Of a stretch of 59,313 nt of DNA, positions 1 to 7,545 are shown one piece after another. A program made the translations under genes and the position numbers. Each line of letters opens with the position of its first letter. Position 1 is the stretch's first letter. The stretch covers positions 1 through 59,313 of the IMG/VR virus record IMGVR_UViG_3300037558_001138; one strand, given 5' to 3'. This DNA comes from a virus. The notes beneath the pieces are model-generated. The model made no database searches, had not been told where the DNA came from, and saw only the letters and a list, made by a program, of their open reading frames with translations.

Positions 1-92
1 TCTGCTTGTTCGGGTGTCATGCCATTGACAGGGTCAGGCAATGCATCCCAGTTAAGCTTATGCAATGGGACACTACGTGTTTCTTTACTCAT
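1..92 (-). CDS. partial leftward CDS, N-terminal 30 residues only
   Basis: An open leftward frame begins with ATG at 92 and runs off the left edge without a stop. The visible protein starts MSKETRSVPLHKLNWDALPD and continues to an MTPEQA segment. Its ATG overlaps the stop codon of the small lipoprotein gene in an ATGA arrangement, which implies translational coupling and supports the start. Too little is visible to name a function; no signal peptide or recognisable motif is present in this fragment. Confidence 0.5.
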   Translation of the reverse strand, partial: MSKETRSVPLHKLNWDALPDPVNGMTPEQA

Positions 93-247
93 GGTGCAGG
101 TGTTTGATAGGCAGCACATGTGCCGTGATTATGATGACGGTATGTGCTAGACGTATAGGTTGTGGAAGCACAAGAAGAAAAGAATGCTACTGCAAAGAGC
201 AGGGCAATGCTGAGCCAAAGAAGGCGCGAGTTTAACTTATAGTTCAT
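89..247 (-). CDS. small lipoprotein
   Basis: A 52-residue protein. After MNYKLNSR comes a hydrophobic stretch (LLWLSIALLFAVAFF) and then SSC, a typical signal-peptidase-II lipobox with the acylated Cys near residue 25. The mature part is short and rich in Thr, Ser and His. An upstream in-frame GTG at 328 would add 27 residues ahead of the hydrophobic core and ruin the signal, so the ATG at 247 is chosen. It is the third leftward gene and is stop/start-coupled to the partial gene on its left. Expected location is a membrane of the host envelope. Function is unknown; small phage lipoproteins can act in superinfection exclusion or lysis, but nothing here decides between these. Confidence 0.55.
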   Translation of the reverse strand: MNYKLNSRLLWLSIALLFAVAFFSSCASTTYTSSTYRHHNHGTCAAYQTPAP

Positions 248-328
248 GATACAGGGATTAAATAAAGGATTATGGAATTCGGATTCATCTCTACCACATA
301 TAGGAGAGAGAGAAGAGCATACCCCCAC

Positions 329-589
329 TCAAGCGTTGTAAGCTTGAATGAGAGTATACACTAATGCCTTCTGTGAGATGTAGTCATTGGTATCGTCAGT
401 AGACATACACTTGGCTATCTCGTCACGTATCTCTTCGAGCTTGGTAAGACGCTCAAGGAGTGCAGCACGAGACTTTACACAGTCAGTTAGGTCACGGTCG
501 AAGTCAGCTTCAATGATGAAGGCTTCTTTGTCAGAGATGATGTCTTGCTTTGTAGCAATCATCTCGTTTACGATGTCAAGATTCCACAT
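329..589 (-). CDS. small helical protein, unknown function
   Basis: An 86-residue protein starting MWNLDIVNEMIATKQDII. The central part is heptad-like and charged (SRAALLERLTKLEEIRDEIA), suggesting a short coiled coil. There is no signal peptide and no recognised family. The ATG at 589 is the only good start. It lies upstream of the lipoprotein gene in the same leftward block and probably shares its transcript. The composition looks like a real phage gene rather than a chance frame, and no competing rightward gene covers it. Confidence 0.5.
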   Translation of the reverse strand: MWNLDIVNEMIATKQDIISDKEAFIIEADFDRDLTDCVKSRAALLERLTKLEEIRDEIAKCMSTDDTNDYISQKALVYTLIQAYNA

Positions 590-666
590 GGGTAATAAAT
601 TAAGAATGGATGAAAAGGATTATAGTCTGTAGTACAGGTGATGTAGTAAGCCCCAAACAAAGGGTA

Positions 667-710
667 AATAGCTATGCACACGTCCTGGTAGGCACATGCA
701 CATAGCTGTT
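667..710. repeat. imperfect inverted repeat in the gene-free gap 590-742
   Basis: Arms AATAGCTATG (667-676) and CATAGCTGTT (701-710) pair over 10 bp with one T-G wobble around a 24-base loop. The gap between leftward genes holds no convincing frame. The repeat lies upstream of the 86-residue gene and could be an operator or weak terminator. There is no T-run next to it, so its role is undecided. Confidence 0.25.
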
Positions 711-742
711 AGTAGCGTCGAGCTGATGATAGTGTAACGTAA

Positions 743-758
743 GGGCACCGAAGTGCCC
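743..758 (-). terminator. UUCG-tetraloop hairpin after the 105-residue gene
   Basis: On the leftward transcript this reads GGGCACTTCGGTGCCC: a perfect 6-bp stem closing a C(UUCG)G loop, which is exceptionally stable. It lies 7 bases past the stop codon at 765. The following bases (TTACGTTACACT) are only moderately T-rich, so it may be a weak terminator, a 3'-end stabiliser or an RNA-processing boundary. Confidence 0.5.
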
Positions 759-764
759 CACAGG

Positions 765-1082
765 TCAGTCGCGTACGATGCCGTACCACTGCTTACCGTC
801 TTCGGTTAGCCATGGTTCGTTAGTTTCGCGGTCCATGTATGGCACGAGCTTCACACCTTCGAGGGCTACAGCTTCCTTGCTGCAGAACTCTGGGTATGAA
901 CCACCGTCTTCACGGCACTCAACCCAAGTGCTTGTGACCTGCTCAGCAAGTCCAAAGTGAGACGCCCTAAGAGCATCCACAAACACCAGGTGTGTACCGT
1001 TCAACGTTGTGTCATCGAACGACTGAAGAACCAGGTTACCGTTCTCGGTCCTGTTCATAGGGAATAAGGTTAGCTTATCCAT
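765..1082 (-). CDS. hypothetical protein, 105 residues
   Basis: Starts MDKLTLFPMNRTENGNLVLQ and ends DGKQWYGIVRD. A frame extending upstream to 1229 would add 49 residues that run through the divergent control region and overlap the first rightward gene, so the ATG at 1082 is preferred. There is no signal peptide or membrane segment. It has two cysteines near the middle and acidic, aromatic C-terminal segments. I do not recognise the family. It is the promoter-proximal gene of the leftward block and ends just before a stable UUCG hairpin. Confidence 0.5.
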   Translation of the reverse strand: MDKLTLFPMNRTENGNLVLQSFDDTTLNGTHLVFVDALRASHFGLAEQVTSTWVECREDGGSYPEFCSKEAVALEGVKLVPYMDRETNEPWLTEDGKQWYGIVRD

Positions 1083-1216
1083 GAGTTTGGGGTTTACGTT
1101 TGTGCAGGGCAGAATTACCTTGCACAGAGCGGTTGGATAGTTGTATTGGGGGGTATTCAAAGTGCAAGCGAAGGCGGGGAGTAATAATGGGGGTGGTACT
1201 CGAACGCATATTTCCG

Positions 1217-1224
1217 TAACTTTG
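1217..1224 (+). promoter_or_regulatory. Bacteroidota-type -7 promoter motif in the divergent region
   Basis: TAACTTTG matches the Bacteroidota -7 consensus TAnnTTTG. It lies in the 145-base divergent gap (1083-1227) just before the first rightward ATG (1228), leaving only three bases between motif and start codon. Transcription would therefore start close to the ATG, giving an almost leaderless mRNA. No clear TTTG -33 element is visible upstream. No equally good motif was seen for the leftward genes. Confidence 0.45.
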
Positions 1225-1227
1225 AGC

Positions 1228-1410
1228 ATGTTAGAGTTCTACCCTAGAAACATACAGCTGCTTGAGCCGTATATTTTTACATTCTACGAGCAGGGTGGGG
1301 GTGACTTAGTAGTCATTACAACGACCGGGGGTGTTTATATAACCAGTGACCTAGTGGGGGATGATGCTAACACTATAGCTTTAGACTTACTTAAACAGCA
1401 CACTAATTAA
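1228..1410 (+). CDS. small hypothetical protein, first rightward gene
   Basis: A 60-residue protein starting MLEFYPRNIQLLEPYIFTFY and followed by a GGG turn and beta-strand-like residues. A TTG at 1141 could extend it by 29 residues, but that part is Gly- and Lys-rich and overlaps the promoter-like motif, so the ATG at 1228 is chosen. It sits 6 bases before the next gene, as expected for an operon leader gene. No family is recognised. Confidence 0.5.
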   Translation: MLEFYPRNIQLLEPYIFTFYEQGGGDLVVITTTGGVYITSDLVGDDANTIALDLLKQHTN

Positions 1411-1416
1411 TCTATT

Positions 1417-1695
1417 ATGGAAGGCAAGTACTACACAGATCCTAAGACACGTAAGGCTATTGATTCCTTACTACAGATGAATGCAGCTATTCAAGCGAAC
1501 ATTGGTACTAATAGCAAGTTGGATATTCGTAATCCGGCGGCCGCTGAGCAGCTATGGCATCAGTGGTTAGTTGAGATTAGAGCAATGGACCCCTTTTTCT
1601 ATAAAGACATTTCGACCACAGAGGAGAAGGAGATGGTGACCAAGAAAATCTATAGTAAGCAACGATTTCGTCAGCAGCAAGCTGGTTCTGTATAA
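1417..1695 (+). CDS. small hypothetical protein, 92 residues
   Basis: Starts MEGKYYTDPKTRKAIDSLLQ and is mostly predicted helix, with a basic C-terminus (TKKIYSKQRFRQQQAGSV). There is no membrane segment. It follows the first rightward gene by 6 bases and belongs to the set of small genes that precede terminase. No function can be assigned. The basic tail would allow nucleic-acid contact, but that is only inference. Confidence 0.55.
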   Translation: MEGKYYTDPKTRKAIDSLLQMNAAIQANIGTNSKLDIRNPAAAEQLWHQWLVEIRAMDPFFYKDISTTEEKEMVTKKIYSKQRFRQQQAGSV

Positions 1696-1725
1696 TATTC
1701 TTATATTTCGGGTAAATATATTGTT

Positions 1726-2031
1726 ATGGAAATTGTCAAGCCCGGGATAGAGTATCGGCTACACAACTTCAAGTCAGAAACTGAGTATCAAACAGTACGC
1801 TTCACCGAGAAGACACCTGTTGGTTTCAACCCAGGAACGACCAATGAGGAAGTGGTGTCAATGTTTATCGATCGTCTGTATGCATTACAGGCAAAAAACT
1901 TCTCTGTAGAAAACCAATGTTGTATCATCTTACTTAAGCAGGTGAGGGTGCTCTTAAAGAAGCGCTTGAACCGTAAGATTGATCGAGTAAATAAATACCA
2001 GGAGAATGCAACTGGAGATTCAAACAAGTAA
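1726..2031 (+). CDS. small hypothetical protein, 101 residues
   Basis: Starts MEIVKPGIEYRLHNFKSETE, a fold-like beta-rich N-terminus. The second half is helical and carries a basic stretch (LLKKRLNRKIDRVNKYQ). The 30-base gap upstream is AT-rich and contains TATATTTC, one mismatch from TAnnTTTG, so a weak promoter is possible. Its 3' end overlaps the next gene by 26 bases in another frame. The family is not recognised. Confidence 0.55.
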   Translation: MEIVKPGIEYRLHNFKSETEYQTVRFTEKTPVGFNPGTTNEEVVSMFIDRLYALQAKNFSVENQCCIILLKQVRVLLKKRLNRKIDRVNKYQENATGDSNK

Positions 2032-2359
2032 GAAAAGTTTTATCCGTCATTACCTAGAACTTTTAAATGGTATCTTGAAGCTGACTCCACGTGAGTTGGA
2101 TTCATTGTTATTGTTCCTAGAGTTCGATGCGGAAGTAGCATGTAGTATGCAGGCACGAAAACATGTGGCAGATGCCATGAGTTTTAAGAGTGTTAGCGTA
2201 CTCAACAACTATGTAAAGAGTTTAAAAGACAAGCAGGTCATCTACAAAGACGACCACGGAGTGTATCGGTACAATGACATTGTAAAACCCAATGGAAACC
2301 TTGACACGCTTAGCTTCAAATTCGTCGTCTCCGAATCCTCTATTCCGCCTGGAATATGA
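2006..2359 (+). CDS. winged-helix-like small protein, possible DNA-binding factor
   Basis: A 117-residue protein starting MQLEIQTSKKSFIRHYLELL. Residues about 30-90 contain three helices and then KSVSVLNNYVKSLKDKQVIY, which reads like a recognition helix followed by a wing. The remembered pattern of this protein (TPRELDSLLLFL, AEVACSMQARKHVADAM) recurs in Bacteroidota phages next to packaging genes. It could be a transcription regulator or a small-terminase-like DNA recognition protein. The start ATG lies inside the previous gene; this overlap is typical of the block. Confidence 0.5.
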   Translation: MQLEIQTSKKSFIRHYLELLNGILKLTPRELDSLLLFLEFDAEVACSMQARKHVADAMSFKSVSVLNNYVKSLKDKQVIYKDDHGVYRYNDIVKPNGNLDTLSFKFVVSESSIPPGI

Positions 2360-2360
2360 G

Positions 2361-2504
2361 ATGGATTCGCTTGACGTATTGTTTGCCTTTGAGCTTTCTA
2401 TGGCTGCAGAGCTTGAAGACCAGACTGTCTCGTACAGTACTGAGATTTCTATTGGCGACCACACTTACTCACTTACCTACCTGATATATGCCACGCCCGA
2501 GTAA
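2361..2504 (+). CDS. small hypothetical protein, 47 residues
   Basis: Starts MDSLDVLFAFELSMAAELED and ends in a beta-like stretch (HTYSLTYLIYATPE). The ATG at 2361 comes 1 base after the previous stop, and the last 17 bases overlap the next gene, so it fills the operon exactly. An upstream in-frame ATG at 2292 would overlap the previous gene by 68 bases and is less likely. It is acidic, has no motif and its function is unknown. Confidence 0.5.
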   Translation: MDSLDVLFAFELSMAAELEDQTVSYSTEISIGDHTYSLTYLIYATPE

Positions 2505-2721
2505 ACTGATGGATGAGATTATCCTTGAAATAATTCAAGAGGACGGAGGGACGTACGAGGAAGTATCAGAGGTAGTCATGAGCCAGTTTTCGTTTTTGCG
2601 TAAGCACATGGAACACGGAGCATTCAGCACTGTACGGCTACCATATCTCGGCAAGTTTTACGTTAAACCAGGACGACTATCAAGATTAAACCATGCGGTT
2701 ATTCAGGGAAGAAAGCTTTAA
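2488..2721 (+). CDS. HU/IHF-like small DNA-bending protein candidate
   Basis: A 77-residue protein starting MPRPSKLMDEIILEIIQEDG. The order is helical N-terminus, EVVMSQFSFLRKHMEHG, then VRLPYLGKFYVKPGRL. This resembles the HU/IHF fold, in which a helix pair leads to a beta arm with a G(F/L)GxF turn before the basic arm. It is shorter than full HU (about 90 residues), so the arm may be reduced. IHF-type proteins are known from crAss-like phages. Position just ahead of terminase fits a role in DNA architecture or packaging. The similarity is suggestive only. Confidence 0.4.
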   Translation: MPRPSKLMDEIILEIIQEDGGTYEEVSEVVMSQFSFLRKHMEHGAFSTVRLPYLGKFYVKPGRLSRLNHAVIQGRKL

Positions 2722-3256
2722 GGTTGTAGTGGATACGGAACTTAGGCTAATACCTGAGTTTAAAGCGTTGCTCAGTAGAGATCGCACCGCAGATAAGAAA
2801 CAGGCTGTAAAAGAGTTGAGCTTTATCTACTTTTTCCACGACCACAAGTCGCCATATTTTATCTACCCGGAAGACGAGCGGCGCTTACGAGTATCTAATG
2901 ATACCGGTTTGGGTAAAGATTACAAGCCCGATGAAAAAGTTACTGCTGCTATTGCGAAGTACTTGGAGTTGTCTAAGACTCCGACTATCCAGTCTCTTAC
3001 ATCTATACGTGAGGGTCTGCTTACTAGCAGTAGGCTCATTGATACTTTGCGGGAGCGTATTGAGTCTGCTCTGGCTGATCCTTTGCTGGAAGACATTGAC
3101 CCTGTTGTTCGGTCCGTTACCCGAATGCTCGAGATTTCTGAAAAGCTCCCAAAGGCGATTGAGAACATCACGTCGCTGGAGGAGAAGGTTAAGAAAGAAG
3201 AGTCAAACGAGACGCGGATAAAAGGTGGAGGTAAAAAAGGAATGTTCGAAGACTAA
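2693..3256 (+). CDS. putative small terminase or packaging accessory protein
   Basis: A 187-residue protein starting MRLFREESFKVVVDTELRLI. It overlaps the preceding gene by 29 bases and its stop overlaps the TerL ATG (TAATG), so the two are translated together. Residues 1-85 look globular (FKALLSRDRTADKKQAVKEL, FIYFFHDHKSPYF). Residues about 90-175 are helical with a coiled-coil-like end, then a Gly- and Lys-rich tail. I remember this N-terminal pattern as conserved in phages of Bacteroidota. Small-terminase identity rests mainly on position. Confidence 0.45.
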   Translation: MRLFREESFKVVVDTELRLIPEFKALLSRDRTADKKQAVKELSFIYFFHDHKSPYFIYPEDERRLRVSNDTGLGKDYKPDEKVTAAIAKYLELSKTPTIQSLTSIREGLLTSSRLIDTLRERIESALADPLLEDIDPVVRSVTRMLEISEKLPKAIENITSLEEKVKKEESNETRIKGGGKKGMFED

Positions 3257-5265
3257 TGTTAGCTAATACTCGAGAGTTCAGCCGCAGCGGTCAGCATTTT
3301 TTAGAGCACGGGTTCTATTGTGGCGACCCATCGGGCAGTGCTGCATACTTTGAGTACTGGGCAGAGGAGTTACGTCGTTGTAAAAACGGGCACACGGTAG
3401 GTGATGTTACCATTACCGGACACCACTACTTCTACTTGAACTACGTACAGATAAAGCTGACTGACAAGGGAAACAAAAAAATTGTGAGCTTCCCTAATTT
3501 CTGGGATGGCGATTATGAATACTTCTGGTTGCAGGACATAGCCCGTAACGGGATCAAACCAGAGGATTACAAAAAGCTGAACCTGTCGACTTTCGTAGAC
3601 CAGGCCCACATGGATGGGAGTCGTCATATGATTGTAGGTAAGGCACGACGTAAGGGATTCTCTTATAAGAATGCTGCACTAGTGACCAACACGTTCAACA
3701 CGGAACGTAATAGCTATACCCTTCTTTGCGCGTTTGACAAGAAGTATCTATACCCTAAAGGTATCATGGCAATGGTTACTGATAACATGAACTTCATCAA
3801 CGAGCACACCGGCTGGGCAAAACGTCGGCAGGTAGTAGACAAGCAAAACCACCGCCGCGCTAGTTACATGGAATACATGTCTGGGCAGCAGGTAGAGAAA
3901 GGCTACAAGTCTGAGGTTGAGGCGATTACGTTTAAAGACAACCCAGATGCAGCGCGTGGTAAAGATGCAAGCATTGTAATCTTTGAGGAGTGCGGGGCAT
4001 TTGATAATCTCAAAGCGTCTTACCTAGCTACTAAGCCTACTGTAGAAGATGGAGGTATTACTACGGGACAGATGATTCTGTTTGGTACTGGTGGTGATAT
4101 GGCTGGAGGCACGATTGACTTCGAGTCTATGTTCTACAACCCAGAGGCATACAATCTTCTACCTATCTCGAACATTTGGGACGAAGGCGCAGACCATACC
4201 AACTGCGGTTACTTCTTTCCTTCATTCATTAACAAAATTGGGCACATGGATGCTAGCGGCAATAGCGATGTTGCTGGAGCTAAACAGTCTGAGGAGGCAA
4301 AGCGAGAGCAAATTAAACGGGATGCTAAAGATGCAGGCGTACTAGATAAGCATATTACCGAGTATCCATTTACACCTAAGGAGGCTTTCTTACAGCACTC
4401 TAGTAATATCTTCCCTACTGCTACTCTAATGGATTGGCGCAACGAGCTTATGCGTAGCGGTATGTACAAGTCTCTAGCTGTAGCAGGACACTTAGTGCAA
4501 ACTAAAGATGGCGTCAAGCTTAAACCAGACGATCGGTTACGCCCTGTACTTAAATTCCCTACACAACGCGGGGATGATACTACAGGATGTGTAGTTATGT
4601 ACCAATCGCCTTACCAAGAAAACGGAGAGGTTCCCCGAGATTTGTACATTATTGCGCACGACCCCTATGCCCAAGATGGGAAGGGGCAATCTTTAGGCGC
4701 AGCATATGTCCTAAAGCGTGTTAATCCGTACAGCCAACCAGACGATATGATCGTTGCTAGTTATATAGGAAGACCAGATACGCAGGATGAATACAACAAT
4801 ACCCTATTTTTGTTGTCAAAGTATTATAATGCTCGTATAGGATTTGAGAATGACCGAGGTGAAATTATTCCCTTTGCCAAACGTCATAAATTAATGCAGC
4901 AACTATTACCAGAGGTGGAAATCTTTGATAAGACAGATAACGTTCGGATACGTAAGCTAGGCCGCAGTTACGGCATGAGCATGGGTAGTAAAGAGCGCAA
5001 AGGGCAAGCAGAAATATACTTACGGGACTGGCTAAAAACCCCTAGAGGTCGTGGCGAGTCGGGAGAAATCAAGCTAAATCTACACCAAATATACGATATT
5101 GCGTTAATAGATGAGCTAGTAAAGTACAACCGCCGGGGCAACTTTGACCGGGTGTCAGCACTTATGGTAGGCATGTTCCACTTAAAGGACTTGCATTCTA
5201 GAGAAGTTAAGGTAGTAGAGCAAGCATCTAATAACACATTCTTCGACCGAGCCTTCTTTTCATAA
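3256..5265 (+). CDS. terL: terminase large subunit (packaging ATPase and nuclease)
   Basis: The 669-residue motor that pumps DNA into the prohead and cuts it. The ATPase half has an Arg/Lys-rich deviant Walker A (GKARRKGFS, 128-136), Walker B ending in a Glu pair (SIVIFEE, 239-245) and a coupling motif (LFGTGGD, 275-281). The nuclease half carries the expected acidic triad of an RNase-H fold: D469 in IIAHDPY, E531 with D533 in FENDRGE, and D631 in NFDRVSAL. Length is normal for Bacteroidota podophage TerL. It starts by TAATG overlap with the upstream gene and is followed 11 bases later by the portal gene, the classical packaging order. Confidence 0.93.
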   Translation: MLANTREFSRSGQHFLEHGFYCGDPSGSAAYFEYWAEELRRCKNGHTVGDVTITGHHYFYLNYVQIKLTDKGNKKIVSFPNFWDGDYEYFWLQDIARNGIKPEDYKKLNLSTFVDQAHMDGSRHMIVGKARRKGFSYKNAALVTNTFNTERNSYTLLCAFDKKYLYPKGIMAMVTDNMNFINEHTGWAKRRQVVDKQNHRRASYMEYMSGQQVEKGYKSEVEAITFKDNPDAARGKDASIVIFEECGAFDNLKASYLATKPTVEDGGITTGQMILFGTGGDMAGGTIDFESMFYNPEAYNLLPISNIWDEGADHTNCGYFFPSFINKIGHMDASGNSDVAGAKQSEEAKREQIKRDAKDAGVLDKHITEYPFTPKEAFLQHSSNIFPTATLMDWRNELMRSGMYKSLAVAGHLVQTKDGVKLKPDDRLRPVLKFPTQRGDDTTGCVVMYQSPYQENGEVPRDLYIIAHDPYAQDGKGQSLGAAYVLKRVNPYSQPDDMIVASYIGRPDTQDEYNNTLFLLSKYYNARIGFENDRGEIIPFAKRHKLMQQLLPEVEIFDKTDNVRIRKLGRSYGMSMGSKERKGQAEIYLRDWLKTPRGRGESGEIKLNLHQIYDIALIDELVKYNRRGNFDRVSALMVGMFHLKDLHSREVKVVEQASNNTFFDRAFFS

Positions 5266-5276
5266 AATAATATCTG

Positions 5277-7475
5277 ATGACCCAGATCCCTAAACAAAAA
5301 ATTGCTAGATCACGCAAGTCTAAAGACTGGGCACAGGATTGTATCCGCGCGTTTATCAATCGCTCTTCCTTCAGTACTAGCACAAAACATACGCTACAAA
5401 CGTATTACGAAGCTTACAATGGTAATCTACGAGAAGCCGACTATAACTATGTAACTAATCCTTATAATAGTGAAGCGTGGGCAAAGAAAAACTTTCCTGC
5501 GCGTCTGCGTAATTACAATATCTTAAAACCTATTGTAGATCTGCTGCTTGGAGAAAAAGCAAAACGCCCTCTTGCGTATCAAGTCGTGGTTCGTAATAGC
5601 GATATCGAATCCCGCTTTGATAAGTTTAGGCAGGGGGAATTTAAAAAGTATTTAGAACAAATTTTTGTAAATGCTGCAAATGAGGCAGGCATGCCGACAG
5701 GACAGGAGTCAGCAGAAATGCCTGCACCCGAGGAGTACATGGAAGAAGTATTTGCAAACTATAGAGATTCCCGCGCTATTATAGGTCAAGAGGTTTTAAA
5801 CTACTTATTTGACTGGCTTGGTATGGAAGACCAGATTCAAAAAATGTTTTTTGATTGGCTTGTTGCTGGCGAGTGTTACTCTTACAAAGATGTTTGCATG
5901 AACGACGTTAGTTATGACGTTGTATCTCCTTTAGACATTGATTTTGAAAAAGGTCCAGATGTAGAATATATTGAAGATGCCGATTGGGTAGTTCGACGTC
6001 AGGTAATGAGTGTCAACCAAGTCGTTGATAGGTTTTACGATGTTTTAAGCCCAAAGGATATTGACCGCTTGGAAGCCCCTCATGGAAAATATCGAGATAG
6101 TTATGGCGGCGCCCAAAGTATGTTTATTAATAAACCTGAGGATGACGAGTCTGATCGTATGCTCGAAGTACTACACGTTTGCTGGAAGTCTTTTTCCCGT
6201 GTAGGTATTCTAAGCTATACAGATGACTTGGGGCAATCTCAAGAGATGGTTGTAGACGAGACTTACAAGACATCAGAAAATGAGGAGATTAAATATTACT
6301 GGGTAAACGAGGTTTGGGAAGGTTACCAAATTGACAAAGACATTTATGTATCTCACCAACCACACCCGGTGCAGAGAAATGAAATGAATAATTTGTCGGT
6401 ATGCAAGCTGCCTTATAATGGGAGAGTTTACAGTAACCGGCATAGCGATAACATAAGTGTTATTAGCATGGGACTGCCGTACCAAGTCCTGTACAACGTT
6501 TTTCACTACCGCCTAGAACTGTCTATTGCTAAAAACAAAGACAAGATTATGCTTATGGAGATGAACACAATCCCAAAGCGTCATGGCTGGGACGAAGAAA
6601 AGTTTATGTATTACGCAGATGCAATGGGGTACGCATTTATTGACTCTACTGCAGAAGGCAAGAACAACGAACGTGTAACATTTAATCAATACCAGGTACT
6701 TGACATGTCTTTGGGTCAGTACATCGCTGCACAGTTTCAGTTGTTACAGGCTATTAAGGCTGAGTGGGAGGAAAATATTGGAGTTTCACGTCAACGTAAG
6801 GGGCAAGTAAAAACCTCTGATGGGGTGGGGGCTACTGAACGCGCTGTTTTCCAGTCATCCGTTATTTCAGAAGAAATATTTAGACGTTTTGAAACTTTCT
6901 TGGAGCGGGAATATGCAGGACTTATAGACACTAGTAAGATTGCTTGGCGGGAGGGCAAGAAGATGTCCTATGTAACCAGCGATTTACGTACGGCCCTAGT
7001 TAGCATTGACCCCGAAGAGTACCAGGAAGCGGAATACGGGGTGTTTGTCAAAAACAACAGCCGCGAACAAGACAAGCTAAATCAAATTAAGTCTTTGACT
7101 ATGGCATTTGCGCAAAATGGTCAGCAACCGTCTACGATTGCAGAGATTTTAGACAGCAATAACTTTAGCCAGATTAAAAAGTTGATGTCGGAAGTAGATC
7201 AAAAGCAAAAGGAAATGCAAGAGCAGGCTAGCCAAATGCAGCAGCAGCAGGTTCAAGGGCAAATGCAAGCACAAGCTCAAATGAAGCAGGAAGAGCAAGC
7301 ATTCGAAGCTGATCAGAATGAAAAAGACCGTTTAGTAAAGCTTGAAATAAAGAAGATGGAAGTTGCTTCAAAACTTACTACTGACGCAGATGGAAACGGT
7401 CGTAGGGATGAAATTGACAAGGCTCGGTTAGATGTAGAAAAGGAAAAAATCAACCTGCAGAGGCAAAAAGGTTGA
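5277..7475 (+). CDS. portal protein
   Basis: A 732-residue protein expected to form the dodecameric DNA gateway at one capsid vertex and to bind TerL. The signature NYNILKPIVDLLLGEK near residue 90, followed by KRP, is typical of crAss-like portals. The middle alternates helix and beta as in portal clip and stem regions. From about residue 620 the chain becomes a Gln-rich helix (QMQQQQVQGQMQAQAQMK), then a stretch with a TTDADGNGRRDE loop resembling a calcium loop, ending in a charged helix. This tail could form the barrel or contact scaffold. Location directly after TerL supports the call. Confidence 0.88.
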   Translation: MTQIPKQKIARSRKSKDWAQDCIRAFINRSSFSTSTKHTLQTYYEAYNGNLREADYNYVTNPYNSEAWAKKNFPARLRNYNILKPIVDLLLGEKAKRPLAYQVVVRNSDIESRFDKFRQGEFKKYLEQIFVNAANEAGMPTGQESAEMPAPEEYMEEVFANYRDSRAIIGQEVLNYLFDWLGMEDQIQKMFFDWLVAGECYSYKDVCMNDVSYDVVSPLDIDFEKGPDVEYIEDADWVVRRQVMSVNQVVDRFYDVLSPKDIDRLEAPHGKYRDSYGGAQSMFINKPEDDESDRMLEVLHVCWKSFSRVGILSYTDDLGQSQEMVVDETYKTSENEEIKYYWVNEVWEGYQIDKDIYVSHQPHPVQRNEMNNLSVCKLPYNGRVYSNRHSDNISVISMGLPYQVLYNVFHYRLELSIAKNKDKIMLMEMNTIPKRHGWDEEKFMYYADAMGYAFIDSTAEGKNNERVTFNQYQVLDMSLGQYIAAQFQLLQAIKAEWEENIGVSRQRKGQVKTSDGVGATERAVFQSSVISEEIFRRFETFLEREYAGLIDTSKIAWREGKKMSYVTSDLRTALVSIDPEEYQEAEYGVFVKNNSREQDKLNQIKSLTMAFAQNGQQPSTIAEILDSNNFSQIKKLMSEVDQKQKEMQEQASQMQQQQVQGQMQAQAQMKQEEQAFEADQNEKDRLVKLEIKKMEVASKLTTDADGNGRRDEIDKARLDVEKEKINLQRQKG

Positions 7476-7532
7476 TATTAATAAAACCAAAGAATATTAA
7501 TTAGAATCCGTCATATAATTCGGTATATAAAA

Positions 7533-7540
7533 TACTTTTG
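7533..7540 (+). promoter_or_regulatory. Bacteroidota-type -7 promoter motif before scaffold and capsid genes
   Basis: TACTTTTG matches TAnnTTTG and ends five bases before the scaffold ATG at 7546. It lies in a 70-base AT-rich gap, one of the few real gaps in the rightward operon. A promoter here would boost the scaffold and major capsid genes specifically, and the terminator after the capsid gene would then close that unit. No clear -33 TTTG is seen. Confidence 0.45.
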
Positions 7541-7545
7541 TAAAG

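Noticed and set aside
1141-1227. TTG-initiated extension of the first rightward gene
   Set aside because: It would run through the TAnnTTTG motif and Gly/Asn-rich codons; the ATG at 1228 is a simpler start.
1083-1229. N-terminal extension of the 105-residue leftward protein
   Set aside because: It would fill the divergent control region and overlap the first rightward start; its composition (Pro/Leu run) is unlike the rest of the protein.
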